From the NCBI RefSeq assembly GCF_009766105.1, contig NZ_LMUH01000001.1, positions 1 through 63,048 on the forward strand: 63,048 nt of DNA. Direction: 5' to 3'. The translations under genes and the position numbers were made by a program. The notes beneath the pieces are model-generated. The model was not told the origin of the DNA and did not search any database. It worked only from the letters and a program-made list of their open reading frames with translations. The DNA is from Granulicella sp. S156 (lineage in GTDB: Bacteria > Acidobacteriota > Terriglobia > Terriglobales > Acidobacteriaceae). Shown piece after piece: positions 24,490 through 32,994 of the stretch; position 1 is the stretch's first letter, and the number at the start of each line of letters is the position of its first letter.

Positions 24490-25404
24490 TTGAGCGACCC
24501 TACCTCATCTTCCATCGTCTCTTCCTCCACGGAGCATCTCCTGCCAGTGGAGCTGGCTCCCTTGGAATCAAGGAAGTCAGCGGCTAGCGATAACGACAAA
24601 CCTCCCTCGCTGCTCGGCTATCCGGCGACGTATCTGTTGATTGGCATCAACCTTCTGGTCTTCGCGGTCATGTTCCGGTATAGCCCCGCGGTTCCATTGA
24701 TCCGGGAGCACGCAGGCTGGGGAATCCTTACAGCGCCGTTCGACGTGAGTACGCTGCTCCACTTTGGCGGCAGCGATTCAGCGCTCATTCTCCAGCAGAA
24801 CGAGTGGTGGCGTCTGATTACCGCTACGTTCGTCCATGTCACGATCCTGCATCTTGCCCTGAATATGTGGTGCCTGTGGAACCTGGGTCTCTTCGGAGAG
24901 CCCCTGCTGGGCCGTCCTGGCTTGGTCGCGGTGTATCTACTGACAGGCACGGCAGGCATGATGCTCTCGCTCACCTGGAGTGTCGTCAGCCGGCAGGACA
25001 CCCTGGTCGCAGGCGCTTCGGGGGCAGTCTTTGGCGTAGCGGGAATCCTGATTGTGCTGCTCTCCAACCGCAAACTTGCCGCGCCGTGGAGGGAGCTGCG
25101 CAGCCTGCGCCGCTCGGTGATCTGGTTCGCCGCCCTCAATCTCGCGATTGGTATTCTGCCGCAGTTTCTGCCGGCGTTTTCGCCCGCCCAGCTGGCGAAG
25201 GTGCATCTAGCTCCCGACTCGCTGCCGCGCATCGACAATACGGCACATCTCGGAGGCTTTCTGAGCGGTCTGGCGCTGGGTTTCCCGCTATTTCCGCGTA
25301 TGACCTCAGGGAAGTCGAGTTATCGCGCCCGGCAGGGGTTGGTGTTTGCTGTTGCGGCGCTGCTGCTCTGTCTGTTTGGCTATGGTCTGGCGCAGTCATT
25401 CTGA
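24490..25404 (+). CDS. Rhomboid-family intramembrane serine protease
   Basis: A 304-residue protein with about six membrane helices. The catalytic Ser lies in VAGASGAVFGVAG (GxSG) and the His in NTAHLGGFLSGLALGFP. NEWWRLITATFVHVTILHLALN is the typical loop-1 region. It cleaves membrane proteins within the bilayer. It starts at TTG 24490. Upstream is the Cys-rich membrane protein, a conceivable substrate or partner. Confidence 0.92.
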   Translation: MSDPTSSSIVSSSTEHLLPVELAPLESRKSAASDNDKPPSLLGYPATYLLIGINLLVFAVMFRYSPAVPLIREHAGWGILTAPFDVSTLLHFGGSDSALILQQNEWWRLITATFVHVTILHLALNMWCLWNLGLFGEPLLGRPGLVAVYLLTGTAGMMLSLTWSVVSRQDTLVAGASGAVFGVAGILIVLLSNRKLAAPWRELRSLRRSVIWFAALNLAIGILPQFLPAFSPAQLAKVHLAPDSLPRIDNTAHLGGFLSGLALGFPLFPRMTSGKSSYRARQGLVFAVAALLLCLFGYGLAQSF

Positions 25405-25476
25405 CCGGAAATCCACATACGGGGCAATATCTCCACAGGCACGCTCAGGGCGGTGAGCGCTATACTTCCGCCAAAG

Positions 25477-25508
25477 GAAAAAGCCCCCGGGTGGCCGGGG
25501 GCTTTTTC
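25477..25508. terminator. Bidirectional terminator
   Basis: Perfect 14-bp arms GAAAAAGCCCCCGG (25477-25490) and CCGGGGGCTTTTTC (25495-25508). A/T runs on both sides serve the convergent rhomboid and XRE genes. Confidence 0.9.
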
Positions 25509-25518
25509 TTGTCCGAAA

Positions 25519-25932
25519 TTAACTGATCGAGAGCGTTGCGGTTGCTGCGAACTTTCGCACCATGGCCAGCAGCAGGCGGCGGTCGGTTTCGCCCAGGTGA
25601 GCGGAGTAGCGCTGAACCTGGGTGAGGAATCGAATCTCGTCCTCATTGAGGCTCATGCCCGGAACTTCCTTGACGGAATCCTCGGCGAAGAACTGACTCA
25701 GCGGCAGGTCGAGCGCTGAGGCGATCTTCTGCAAGGTCTCCAGCGAAGGCACCGTGTGGCCATTCTCGACGCGTGAGAGGTAGCAACGCAGCAGACCGGT
25801 GCGCTTTTCGATGTCCCCCTGGGACATCCCCCGCTGCAGACGAAAGTCGCGAATCGTCGTCCCAATATTGATTGGCGCTGGTCCTGGTGACGCTGCCATC
25901 GCCGATGGCAAGGCTGTTTGCATATGTTCCAT
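25519..25932 (-). CDS. XRE-family helix-turn-helix regulator
   Basis: A 137-residue protein. The HTH (about 23-80) reads IRDFRLQRGMSQGDIEKRTG, then YLSRVENGHTVPSLETLQKI, a classical Cro/CI-type domain. The C-terminal part is helical and may mediate oligomerisation. I chose ATG 25932 (MEHMQ); the frame runs further upstream. It is convergent with rhomboid and shares its terminator. Confidence 0.85.
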   Translation of the reverse strand: MEHMQTALPSAMAASPGPAPINIGTTIRDFRLQRGMSQGDIEKRTGLLRCYLSRVENGHTVPSLETLQKIASALDLPLSQFFAEDSVKEVPGMSLNEDEIRFLTQVQRYSAHLGETDRRLLLAMVRKFAATATLSIS

Positions 25933-26053
25933 TAGCCGTAAAGTAACGATCTCGAACGAAGGTAGCAAGAACTAAGTTCAAGAATCGTTATGTTTACGAA
26001 CCATGAAAGATTCGTGCATCCGGCGGCACTGGTGAGACAGAGTGTAGAGGATG

Positions 26054-26114
26054 GAGTGTAGAGGATAGACGGGAGAGCCAAAAGGCTCCTTTCTACGGTC
26101 TATCCTCTACACTC
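26054..26114. repeat. Purine-rich palindrome after fabG
   Basis: 17-bp perfect arms (26054-26070 and 26098-26114) around a 27-base loop. The left arm is purine-rich (GTGTAGAGGATAGA) and preceded by a partial tandem copy. It ends 8 bases past the fabG stop and probably acts as its transcript end. A related element lies at 54331-54387. Confidence 0.75.
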
Positions 26115-26121
26115 TTCTGCT

Positions 26122-26868
26122 TTACCCCATGTACATTCCGCCGTTGACGTCGAGCGTGTGCCCTGTGATGTACCCGGCACCTTCAGAGGCCAGGAAGGCG
26201 ACAGCAGCGGCGGCTTCGTGCTCGGTGCCGACGCGTCCCAGTGGAATCTGCGTGATCATGGCTGCCTTATGCTCATCGGGCAGGATGGCTGTCATGGCTG
26301 TCTCGATGTAGCCCGGAGCGACGGCGTTGACGGTGATGCCGCGGCTTGCGAGCTCGCGGGCCAGTGCCTTGGTCATGCCGATCATTCCAGCCTTGGAGGC
26401 CGCATAGTTGACCTGTCCGGCTTGCCCGACCTCTCCCACGATGGAGGTGATGTTGATAATGCGTCCCCAGCGTGCCTTGAGCATGGAGGAGGAGCAAGCC
26501 TGGGTCAGCAGAAACGCTCCGGTGAGGTTCGTGTTAATTACATCGTCCCAGTCCTGGCGCTTCATGCGCAGCGTGAGGCCATCCTTGGTGATGCCGGCGT
26601 TGTTGACGAGAATCTCGACCTTCCCGAACTCGGCGATGACGGCTTTGGCGCAGGCCTTGATCGACTCTTCGTTCGACACGTCGAGGGCAAAGGTCTTGGC
26701 ATGGCCGCCGGCTGCTGCGATCTCGGCGGCGACGGATTCGAGCTTTTCCGCACTCCGCGCCGCCAGGGCGACGGTTGCTCCGGCTTTGGCGAGTTCAAGG
26801 GCGCATGCCCGTCCGATACCCTGCGACGCGCCGGTTACCAACGCAATTCTTCCTGTCAATCCGCTCAC
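26122..26868 (-). CDS. fabG: 3-oxoacyl-[acyl-carrier-protein] reductase
   Basis: A 248-residue short-chain dehydrogenase of exactly FabG size. It has the NADPH motif ALVTGASQGIGRACALELAK, NNAG, catalytic Ser in INITSIVG and the YAASK Tyr/Lys pair. The C-terminus GYITGHTLDVNGGMYM is characteristic of FabG. It reduces 3-oxoacyl-ACP in fatty acid elongation. GTG 26868 has GAGGAG five bases upstream and gives the usual length; ATG 26880 is the alternative. It is not in a fab cluster here. Confidence 0.92.
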   Translation of the reverse strand: MSGLTGRIALVTGASQGIGRACALELAKAGATVALAARSAEKLESVAAEIAAAGGHAKTFALDVSNEESIKACAKAVIAEFGKVEILVNNAGITKDGLTLRMKRQDWDDVINTNLTGAFLLTQACSSSMLKARWGRIINITSIVGEVGQAGQVNYAASKAGMIGMTKALARELASRGITVNAVAPGYIETAMTAILPDEHKAAMITQIPLGRVGTEHEAAAAVAFLASEGAGYITGHTLDVNGGMYMG

Positions 26869-26952
26869 AATGCTCCTCATTTCTGTTGTCGGTAAATCAG
26901 TTAGAGTTCTCCACTATTAAAGCATCGCAGGCACGATATTCTTGTGCGAGTC

Positions 26953-28530
26953 ATGTCAGATCGTCCCACACCGCACCCCGAACCCCAACATCCCGAAAAT
27001 ACCACCGAAGTCTACGCCATCCACGGCGCGGAGCCGGAGGTCCTTGCCTATGCGATGGCCAAGTACTCGCGCTCGGCCCTGACCATGCGCGAATCGCTGG
27101 CAGAGATCAGCTCGCAGCGTGCTGAGCAGTTTCTCAACACGTTCTACTTCCAGTATGGCCATCGCTCTATTGCCGATCTCGCGCACATTCCGTTCGCGGT
27201 GGAGAAGCTTTCGCTGCTGGCGGCGATCTGTCTGGTGGACGAGACGCGCTGGGACGGGCAGGAGCGCTCCACGCGCTACCAGGACTTCCGCCGCAGCGGA
27301 TGGTTTACGCCGCACCTAGGGACGAAGCAGCGCAAGCTGTACACCCACGCGATTGGCGATCTCTTCAAGTCCTACGACTCGCTGAGTGCAGGGATGCTCT
27401 CCGCGCTCAAGCATGCGATCCCGCAGCCGGAGTCGATGAAGTCCGACAGCTACGAGCGCACGCTGAAGGCTCGTGCCTTCGACGCGGCGCGCTATCTGCT
27501 GCCGCTGGCGACGAATACCTCGCTCGGCCAGATTGTGAATGCTCGTACATTGGAGACGCAGGTCTCGCGTCTGCTCTCGAGCCAGTTCGCGGAGATTCGC
27601 GATCTGGGAGGCAAGTTGCGAACCGCAGCCAGCGAGCCGGCATGGAATGTGCAGCGCGACAAGCTGGAACAGCTTGCGGGTGAGGGAACGGTCGATGCCA
27701 ATGCGACGTCCGAGATCCTCAACGACCTGATGCCCCCAGTACGCACCGCGCCTACGCTGGTGAAGTACGCGGAGAAGAACGAGTACCAGTGCAAGAGCCG
27801 CACAGAGCTGGCCCAGGCCGCACGAGAGTTGATGGGCGATGCGCCGATCTATCCTGCGCCGATCGTCGACCTGCTGGACGACGACGAGGATCTGGAGGTA
27901 GAGATCGCGACCTCGCTGGTCTACCCGCACTGTCATTACTCGTACCGCCAGTTGCGCGGAGCGGTGGCTGCGCTGAGCGAGACACGGCGCAATGAACTGC
28001 TGAAGCTGGGTGCGGTGCATCGCGGACGTCACGACGAACTGGTACGGGCCTTCAACGCGGGACATGGGTTTCGCTTCGACATCCTCATGGATATTGGCGG
28101 CTTCCGCGATATGCATCGCCACCGTCGCTGCGTGCAGTTGATCCAGGAGTTCTCGGACGTTCACGGCTACGATGAGCCTGTCTGCCCCGGACAGCCGACA
28201 CTTGCGGAGGCTGGCCTGGAAGAGCAGTACCGTGAGGCCATGGACGCTGCGCTGGCAGCGTATCGCACGGTTCGCGACAGCGACGAACCCGAGGCGCACC
28301 AGAGCGCGCAGTACCTGCTGCCGCTGGGCATTCGCTGCCGCAGCCTGTTCAAGATGGACTTCGCCGAAGCGCTCTATATTGCGGAGTTGCGCTCGGGGAT
28401 TGCTGGGCACTTCAGCTACCGGCGTGTGGCGTGGGAGATGTATCGATCGATTGCTGTAAGGCATCCGGCTTTAGCGGGGCTGTTCCGGATTGAGGATGTG
28501 AATGTTCCGATGGACCTGCTGAAGAGGTGA
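26953..28530 (+). CDS. Double-length ThyX-like protein
   Basis: A 525-residue protein made of two ThyX-like halves. The first (about 20-240) has YGHRSIADLAHIPFAVEKLS and QERSTRYQDF, matching the ThyX GHxS... and ...SxRY parts, but the RHR core is replaced by ETRWDG. The second half (about 310-500) has FRDMHRHRRCVQLIQEFS, which keeps RHR but lacks the SxRY end. ThyX makes dTMP from dUMP using FAD. Whether this tandem form is a working thymidylate synthase is uncertain. ATG 26953 is preferred to GTG 26944. Confidence 0.75.
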   Translation: MSDRPTPHPEPQHPENTTEVYAIHGAEPEVLAYAMAKYSRSALTMRESLAEISSQRAEQFLNTFYFQYGHRSIADLAHIPFAVEKLSLLAAICLVDETRWDGQERSTRYQDFRRSGWFTPHLGTKQRKLYTHAIGDLFKSYDSLSAGMLSALKHAIPQPESMKSDSYERTLKARAFDAARYLLPLATNTSLGQIVNARTLETQVSRLLSSQFAEIRDLGGKLRTAASEPAWNVQRDKLEQLAGEGTVDANATSEILNDLMPPVRTAPTLVKYAEKNEYQCKSRTELAQAARELMGDAPIYPAPIVDLLDDDEDLEVEIATSLVYPHCHYSYRQLRGAVAALSETRRNELLKLGAVHRGRHDELVRAFNAGHGFRFDILMDIGGFRDMHRHRRCVQLIQEFSDVHGYDEPVCPGQPTLAEAGLEEQYREAMDAALAAYRTVRDSDEPEAHQSAQYLLPLGIRCRSLFKMDFAEALYIAELRSGIAGHFSYRRVAWEMYRSIAVRHPALAGLFRIEDVNVPMDLLKR

Positions 28531-28537
28531 TCGTTTT

Positions 28538-28927
28538 TTGACCCGAGAAGAACTTAATGCCCTTGCGGAACGAACGCTGGATGCCGCATATCGTATTCAC
28601 TCTACCTTTGGTCCTGGACTTTTGGAGAGTGCCTATACCGCGTGCCTGGTATTTGAATTGCATCGCATGGGACTGGATGTGAAGACAGAAGTGCCTGTAC
28701 CGATTGTGTATGAAGATGTAAAGCTCTCTGATGTTGGATACAGAATCGATATTTTAGTGGGGAACGAGTTAGTGATTGAGGTCAAGTCGCTGGAGGCTAT
28801 CGCCCCTGTGCATCTGTCGCAATTGGTGTCTTATCTCAAGCTATCGAATCGACGGCTCGGATTGTTATTGAACTTCAATGTAGAGCGCTTGAAGGATGGG
28901 ATTTATCGGCGTGTGAATGGGTTTTAG
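28538..28927 (+). CDS. GxxExxY protein
   Basis: A 129-residue protein of the GxxExxY family. The signature GPGLLESAY is followed by VYEDVKLSDVGYRIDILVGN and LVIEVKSLEAI, resembling a PD-(D/E)xK nuclease-like core (D-x-E-x-K pattern RIDILV...EVKS). Members are widespread small proteins of unproven function. The TTG start lies 8 bases after the ThyX-like gene, so the two are probably translated from one message. Confidence 0.88.
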   Translation: MTREELNALAERTLDAAYRIHSTFGPGLLESAYTACLVFELHRMGLDVKTEVPVPIVYEDVKLSDVGYRIDILVGNELVIEVKSLEAIAPVHLSQLVSYLKLSNRRLGLLLNFNVERLKDGIYRRVNGF

Positions 28928-28947
28928 ATCAAGTTAGAAAAAGCTCT

Positions 28948-29065
28948 GACGCAACGGGCGCGACGGTTCGCAACGATACGCGACGGTTGTAGTGCTTATG
29001 GAAAACACTTCCCCTAAACACAAATGCCGTCGCGTGCCGTTGCGAACCGCCGCGCCCGTTGCGTC
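28948..29065. repeat. Long inverted repeat between convergent genes
   Basis: Arms of 39 bases, nearly complementary (28948-28986 and 29027-29065), enclose a 40-base AT-richer loop. The right arm ends at the stop codon of the transporter gene. The element lies in the convergent gap and could end both transcripts. Confidence 0.8.
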
Positions 29066-29750
29066 AAGGCTTTTCCGGCTGTCCGCCAAGTCGAAAGGGA
29101 TTGAAGTTGGTGTGGGTGTCGAAGGTGTCCACGTGCTCGGCACGCTTGAGCCAGCCGATCACGAGATAGGTCATCGGCGTCGCCAGCACTTCATAGGCAA
29201 CCTTCAGCAGATACCCCGTCACGATAATCACCAGCAGCTTGTGTGGGGAGAACGTACCGGCGAAGGTGATCACGATGACCAGCGTCGTATCCACAGCCTG
29301 GCCGACTACGGTCGACCCCACCGTCCGCGTCCAAAGCATGCGCCCTTTGGTGATGAGTTTCAACTTGGCCATCGTGTACGAGTTCGCAAACTCGCCTGCC
29401 CAGAAGGCGATAAGGCTGGCAATAAGAATGCGCGGCAGGAAGCCGAAGACCGTGATGAACGCCGCCTGATTATGCCACTCCGGATCGGCGGGCAGGGCAA
29501 TGACCAGGGCCGAGACGGCATAGAGCAGCGCCGTGCCGAAGAACCCCAGCCAGATAGCCCTCCGGGAGGCGGTGTAGCCATAGATCTCGGTAAAAACATC
29601 CCCGAAGATGTACGTGATGGGGAAGAGCACCATGGCACCGCTGGTGGAGAACGGTCCGATGCGAATGACCTTCTGGGCGAGCAGGTTCGACACCAGAAGG
29701 ATTACGACGAAGGCGGTTGTCAGCGCGTCGAGGTAGCGAAAGCGGTGCAT
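29064..29750 (-). CDS. Queuosine precursor transporter (YhhQ/VUT family)
   Basis: A 228-residue membrane protein with about six hydrophobic helices. [32 protein letters not shown] and [20 protein letters not shown] are hallmark YhhQ motifs. It imports queuosine precursors (preQ0/preQ1 or queuine) for tRNA modification. It stands alone; no preQ1 riboswitch was recognised in the short gap to recA, from which it diverges. Confidence 0.92.
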   Translation of the reverse strand: MHRFRYLDALTTAFVVILLVSNLLAQKVIRIGPFSTSGAMVLFPITYIFGDVFTEIYGYTASRRAIWLGFFGTALLYAVSALVIALPADPEWHNQAAFITVFGFLPRILIASLIAFWAGEFANSYTMAKLKLITKGRMLWTRTVGSTVVGQAVDTTLVIVITFAGTFSPHKLLVIIVTGYLLKVAYEVLATPMTYLVIGWLKRAEHVDTFDTHTNFNPFRLGGQPEKP

Positions 29751-29872
29751 GGATTGAGAGTATCGCAGGTTGTCGGCGACTTTCGCTTTTCTTTTGCCAT
29801 GGCCTGGGGTTTGATGCTAGACTCGGCTTTGACATTTCACCTTCGCTCTACCCCATTAAGGAGACACACATC

Positions 29873-30946
29873 GTGGCAGATGATCGCAGCAAAGCCATAG
29901 AAACCGCACTTTCTCAGCTTGAAAAGCAATTTGGCAAAGGGTCGGTGATGCGGCTCGGCGCGAAAGAGGCCATTGGGCCAATTTCGGTGATCTCCACGGG
30001 TTCGATCTCTTTTGACGCGGCATTGGGCGTGGGTGGCGTGCCTCGTGGGCGCGTGATCGAGATCTTTGGACCGGAGAGTTCGGGTAAGACCACCATTACG
30101 CTGCAGATCATCGCCGAGGCGCAGAAGAACGGCGGCCTGGCGGCGTTCGTCGACGCGGAACACGCACTCGATCCGGCCTATGCGAAGAAGCTGGGGGTCG
30201 ATACCGATAACCTGCTGGTGAGCCAGCCGGATTATGGCGAACAGGCGTTGGAGATCGTCGAAGCGCTGGTCCGGTCGGGTGCGATCGACGTGCTGGTGGT
30301 GGACTCCGTGGCCGCTCTGGTTCCGAAGGCCGAACTCGATGGAGAGATGGGCGACTCGCACATGGGCTTGCAGGCCAGGCTGATGTCGCAGGCGCTGCGT
30401 AAGCTGACCGGGACGGTGTCCAAGTCGCGCACGAGCCTGATCTTCATCAACCAGGTCCGCGAGAAGATTGGCGTCATGTTCGGCAATCCCGAGACCACGA
30501 CCGGCGGACGCGCTCTGAAGTTCTACTCCTCGGTGCGTATCGACATCCGCCGCATCGGCGCGGTAAAGGAAGGCGACGTCGTTGTCGGCAACCGCACGAA
30601 GGTCAAGATCGTGAAGAACAAAGTGGCGGCACCGTTCCGCGACGCTGAGTTCGACATTCTCTTCGGGGAAGGCATCTCGCGCGAAGGCGATTCACTGGAC
30701 CTTGCGGTATTGCACAACATCGTCGACAAGTCGGGCGCGTGGTACAGCTACCAGGGCGAGCGCATCGGACAGGGCCGCGAGAATGTGCGTGGATTCTTGA
30801 AGGAAAACAGGGAAGTCTTCGGGCGCATCGACAGCGAACTGCGCAAGAAGCTTGGCATCAAGGCGTCGGATGACGTTGAGGTCCCTGAAGCTCCGGCCAA
30901 TGGAGCTGCTCAGGCGGTTGAGGTCGTAAAGCCACGCCGCGGATAA
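29873..30946 (+). CDS. recA: Recombinase A
   Basis: A 357-residue RecA. GTG 29873 with AAGGAG upstream gives the usual N-terminus ([20 protein letters not shown]); the frame is open much further upstream but lacks homology there. Walker A is GPESSGKTT, the DNA-binding loops lie in [17 protein letters not shown] and [20 protein letters not shown]. The C-terminal acidic tail is short. It catalyses strand exchange and SOS induction. I saw no clear LexA box in the about 120 bases upstream. A strong terminator follows. Confidence 0.97.
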   Translation: MADDRSKAIETALSQLEKQFGKGSVMRLGAKEAIGPISVISTGSISFDAALGVGGVPRGRVIEIFGPESSGKTTITLQIIAEAQKNGGLAAFVDAEHALDPAYAKKLGVDTDNLLVSQPDYGEQALEIVEALVRSGAIDVLVVDSVAALVPKAELDGEMGDSHMGLQARLMSQALRKLTGTVSKSRTSLIFINQVREKIGVMFGNPETTTGGRALKFYSSVRIDIRRIGAVKEGDVVVGNRTKVKIVKNKVAAPFRDAEFDILFGEGISREGDSLDLAVLHNIVDKSGAWYSYQGERIGQGRENVRGFLKENREVFGRIDSELRKKLGIKASDDVEVPEAPANGAAQAVEVVKPRRG

Positions 30947-30962
30947 GTTTGCCTGCAACCGA

Positions 30963-31002
30963 GCAAAAGCCATGACAGAAGATCGTCGTGGCTTTTGCTT
31001 TT
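30963..31002 (+). terminator. recA terminator
   Basis: Arms GCAAAAGCCATGAC (30963-30976) and GTCGTGGCTTTTGC (30985-30998) with one wobble pair, followed by TTTT. It begins 16 bases after recA. Confidence 0.9.
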
Positions 31003-31021
31003 AAATTGCGGTCTGAAGCGG

Positions 31022-31090
31022 TGTGGATGAGTTGTTCGAGCACCATGCGGAGAGTTGGGAGCGCCCGGTTGAATGCACCTGACTCGAAAT
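31022..31090 (+). repeat. Left direct repeat: dead 5' half of tRNA-Ser (att-like)
   Basis: This 69-base stretch is 66/69 identical to 37044-37112, the flank and first 42 bases of the intact tRNA-Ser(CGA). Homology stops in the anticodon arm, and no 3' half follows. Two of the three mismatches fall in the D-arm, so it cannot be a functional tRNA. It marks the left end of an accessory island. Confidence 0.85.
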
Positions 31091-31327
31091 GTGTTTTTAG
31101 CCATTTCGTAGCCTTCTACAATCAGTTGCATTGGCACGATAAGACCCTATAAATCAATAGTTTGCATTTTGGTCCAGGTCGCATAGACACGCACTAGCTT
31201 GTCATGAATTCCCTTAGCAACTGGCACAACAAATGACACAAAAAATAGAGTTGTGGGGAGCGTCGTTTCTGTTTCGCAACACCTTGATGAAACTCAATTA
31301 AGCATCAACCACGCGGTATAAGAACCC

Positions 31328-32239
31328 TCACGCAGGTGGTTTGATTTGATAGTGAAATCTCTGAAAAACCTTGCATGGATGAAGTATGTTCACTGCAATA
31401 GGCTCAAGAAGAACTTTTTGGAACGAACTACAAGAGTCAGTTCGCCATGTTCCGTTCAGGTCCGAATACTCAAACCTGAGCAAGAAATAAATTGTTGATC
31501 TTTCGTTCCATTCCTCTTGGGAAAAGGTTCCATGGATAGTGTTCCAGGAAGGATAGGAGGGAACAAGGACAGAACCAGACGCCAACTTTCCACCTCCACT
31601 CCAATCATTTTCAAATCGTCGAACGATTCTTATTTGATCGTCTTTATCATCAGGCTTTCCCGGATAGATTTTAGCCATTACCGAAATGTTTGTTGCCGTA
31701 GCTGCGCCCATGTTGACGAAGTAATAGTTAAAGGCATAAGGCGTATCCGCTTTAATTTCTTGTGGAGCCGCACCCGCAAATTCAAATCGATCAAATCGTA
31801 TCGCAGCATAGGGCCGGGTCTGCTCTATCGTCTTGTTAGCTGCTTCTAGGGTCGTGCTTATGCCGCTCGTTGTCGCCTTGAACTGCTCATTTCCCGTTCG
31901 GATCGAGTCAGACAAGCCGTTTGCAATCCTTTGAAATTGTTCATTTTGTCGTTGACGTGCTTCCTGATTGTCTTTGTCGCTTCTGCCAATTGCACGAACC
32001 TCCAGAACAGTAAACGAAATGAGTAAAACGATCCATGCCACCTTTTCATAGATATGCATGTGGTCGGGGCGCACACTCATAATCCCCGCCACTAGGGCGA
32101 GCAGGCCAATGCACACGCCAGGAGATTGGGGATGCAGTATAAACCACAGCGACAGGCCCATAGCCACGAGCACCAATGCCCAGGCCACGAAGGCACTATG
32201 GTTCCAGACCGAAGCCAACCTGGGCGCAAAGTTTCGCAT
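31328..32239 (-). CDS. Island membrane protein with extramembrane beta domain (303 aa)
   Basis: No family recognised. The N-terminus has two or three membrane segments (about 15-35, 40-57 and 66-84: FVAWALVLVAMGLSLWFILH and others). A short polar coiled-coil follows (about 88-140, QEARQRQNEQFQRIANGL). The C-terminal domain (about 145-290) appears beta-rich, with FNYYFVNMGAATATNISVMA. That last pattern (N-x-G-x-A-x-A-x-N) also occurs in the island protein at 33855. It may be a membrane-anchored sensor or effector; this is inference from layout. Confidence 0.75.
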   Translation of the reverse strand: MRNFAPRLASVWNHSAFVAWALVLVAMGLSLWFILHPQSPGVCIGLLALVAGIMSVRPDHMHIYEKVAWIVLLISFTVLEVRAIGRSDKDNQEARQRQNEQFQRIANGLSDSIRTGNEQFKATTSGISTTLEAANKTIEQTRPYAAIRFDRFEFAGAAPQEIKADTPYAFNYYFVNMGAATATNISVMAKIYPGKPDDKDDQIRIVRRFENDWSGGGKLASGSVLVPSYPSWNTIHGTFSQEEWNERSTIYFLLRFEYSDLNGTWRTDSCSSFQKVLLEPIAVNILHPCKVFQRFHYQIKPPA

Positions 32240-32325
32240 TTTCGGATTGTCCGCTTCTCTTTGCCTTACGTAAAGCAGAAATCTGATCTGCTCGTATTCG
32301 CTTTATATTCGACTGAAATCGTACC

Positions 32326-32541
32326 ATGTTCAATCCTGATGCACACGTGCCCCGTGTTAATCGAGCGATGGTCTATCTCGGGGCCTGTCTCATTGCAGGC
32401 ATACGACTCGCTAGGGAAAGACAGGTGAGCGTCCGGGTGGTGCCAACCATCGCAGTAATTGATGAGTCGGTAGAACTCGCACACGAAATCTTCCATCGCG
32501 TCTTTAGGAAGGTGCCAGTCAAACTCCAGAATAAGGACTAA
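32326..32541 (+). CDS. Small island protein (71 aa)
   Basis: A 71-residue protein starting MFNPDAHVPRVNRAMVYLGA, with one moderately hydrophobic helix and a basic stretch (GIRLARERQVSVRV). I do not recognise it. Its stop lies two bases before the ATG of the 125-residue gene, and its last codons (AATAAGGAC) provide that gene's ribosome site, which supports a real two-gene operon. An overlapping opposite-strand frame (32266-32565) seems less likely. Confidence 0.6.
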   Translation: MFNPDAHVPRVNRAMVYLGACLIAGIRLARERQVSVRVVPTIAVIDESVELAHEIFHRVFRKVPVKLQNKD

Positions 32542-32543
32542 GC

Positions 32544-32921
32544 ATGGGCTGTGAGCGCCGAGCAACGGCTGAGATGCGTGAAGAAGGCCGCATGTGTGCG
32601 AACTGCCTACGAACGATGGACATTGGTTTCTGGAAAGGTGGACCGCGTCTGTGTGACTACCGCCTAAGCTCGCGCCAGGTCCTCTTGAGATTCAGATACG
32701 ACCGTTGCGTCTGGTACTGCGATTTCCTTGACCCGCAGTCGAAGATGCCCATAGGACGACAGCGGAGATTCCAGACGGCTGACATGATCCGGACAATGAT
32801 CGCAAGGACGCATACGGCGCTTGGAGGTCCAAAGAAGGCCCTGTTTGAGAAGTCGCTGGAGGCTGGTGCAGGAGAACTCCTGCTAGATGTCACAGGCGAG
32901 CAGTACATCAAGCTGAAGTGA
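32544..32921 (+). CDS. Small Cys-containing island protein (125 aa)
   Basis: The family is unknown. The N-terminus has MCANCLRTMDIGFWKG and later LCDY and CVWYCDF, a scatter of CxxC-like pairs that may bind zinc. The C-terminal half is helical (ADMIRTMIARTHTALGGPKK). AAGGA lies nine bases upstream, inside the preceding 71-residue gene, so translation is probably coupled. Confidence 0.65.
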   Translation: MGCERRATAEMREEGRMCANCLRTMDIGFWKGGPRLCDYRLSSRQVLLRFRYDRCVWYCDFLDPQSKMPIGRQRRFQTADMIRTMIARTHTALGGPKKALFEKSLEAGAGELLLDVTGEQYIKLK

Positions 32922-32994
32922 AAGACGGGCAGCTATCAGCATTTGCAGCGTGAGCGGCTTCCTACACGCTTCCCCCTACCTGCCATCACGAGGC

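Noticed and set aside
27316..28464. 382-codon - strand frame opposite the ThyX-like gene
   Set aside because: Long GC-rich shadow of a recognisable + strand gene; the sequence is not protein-like by family.
29750..29872. LexA/SOS box upstream of recA
   Set aside because: No convincing inverted repeat of a known LexA type could be read in this stretch.
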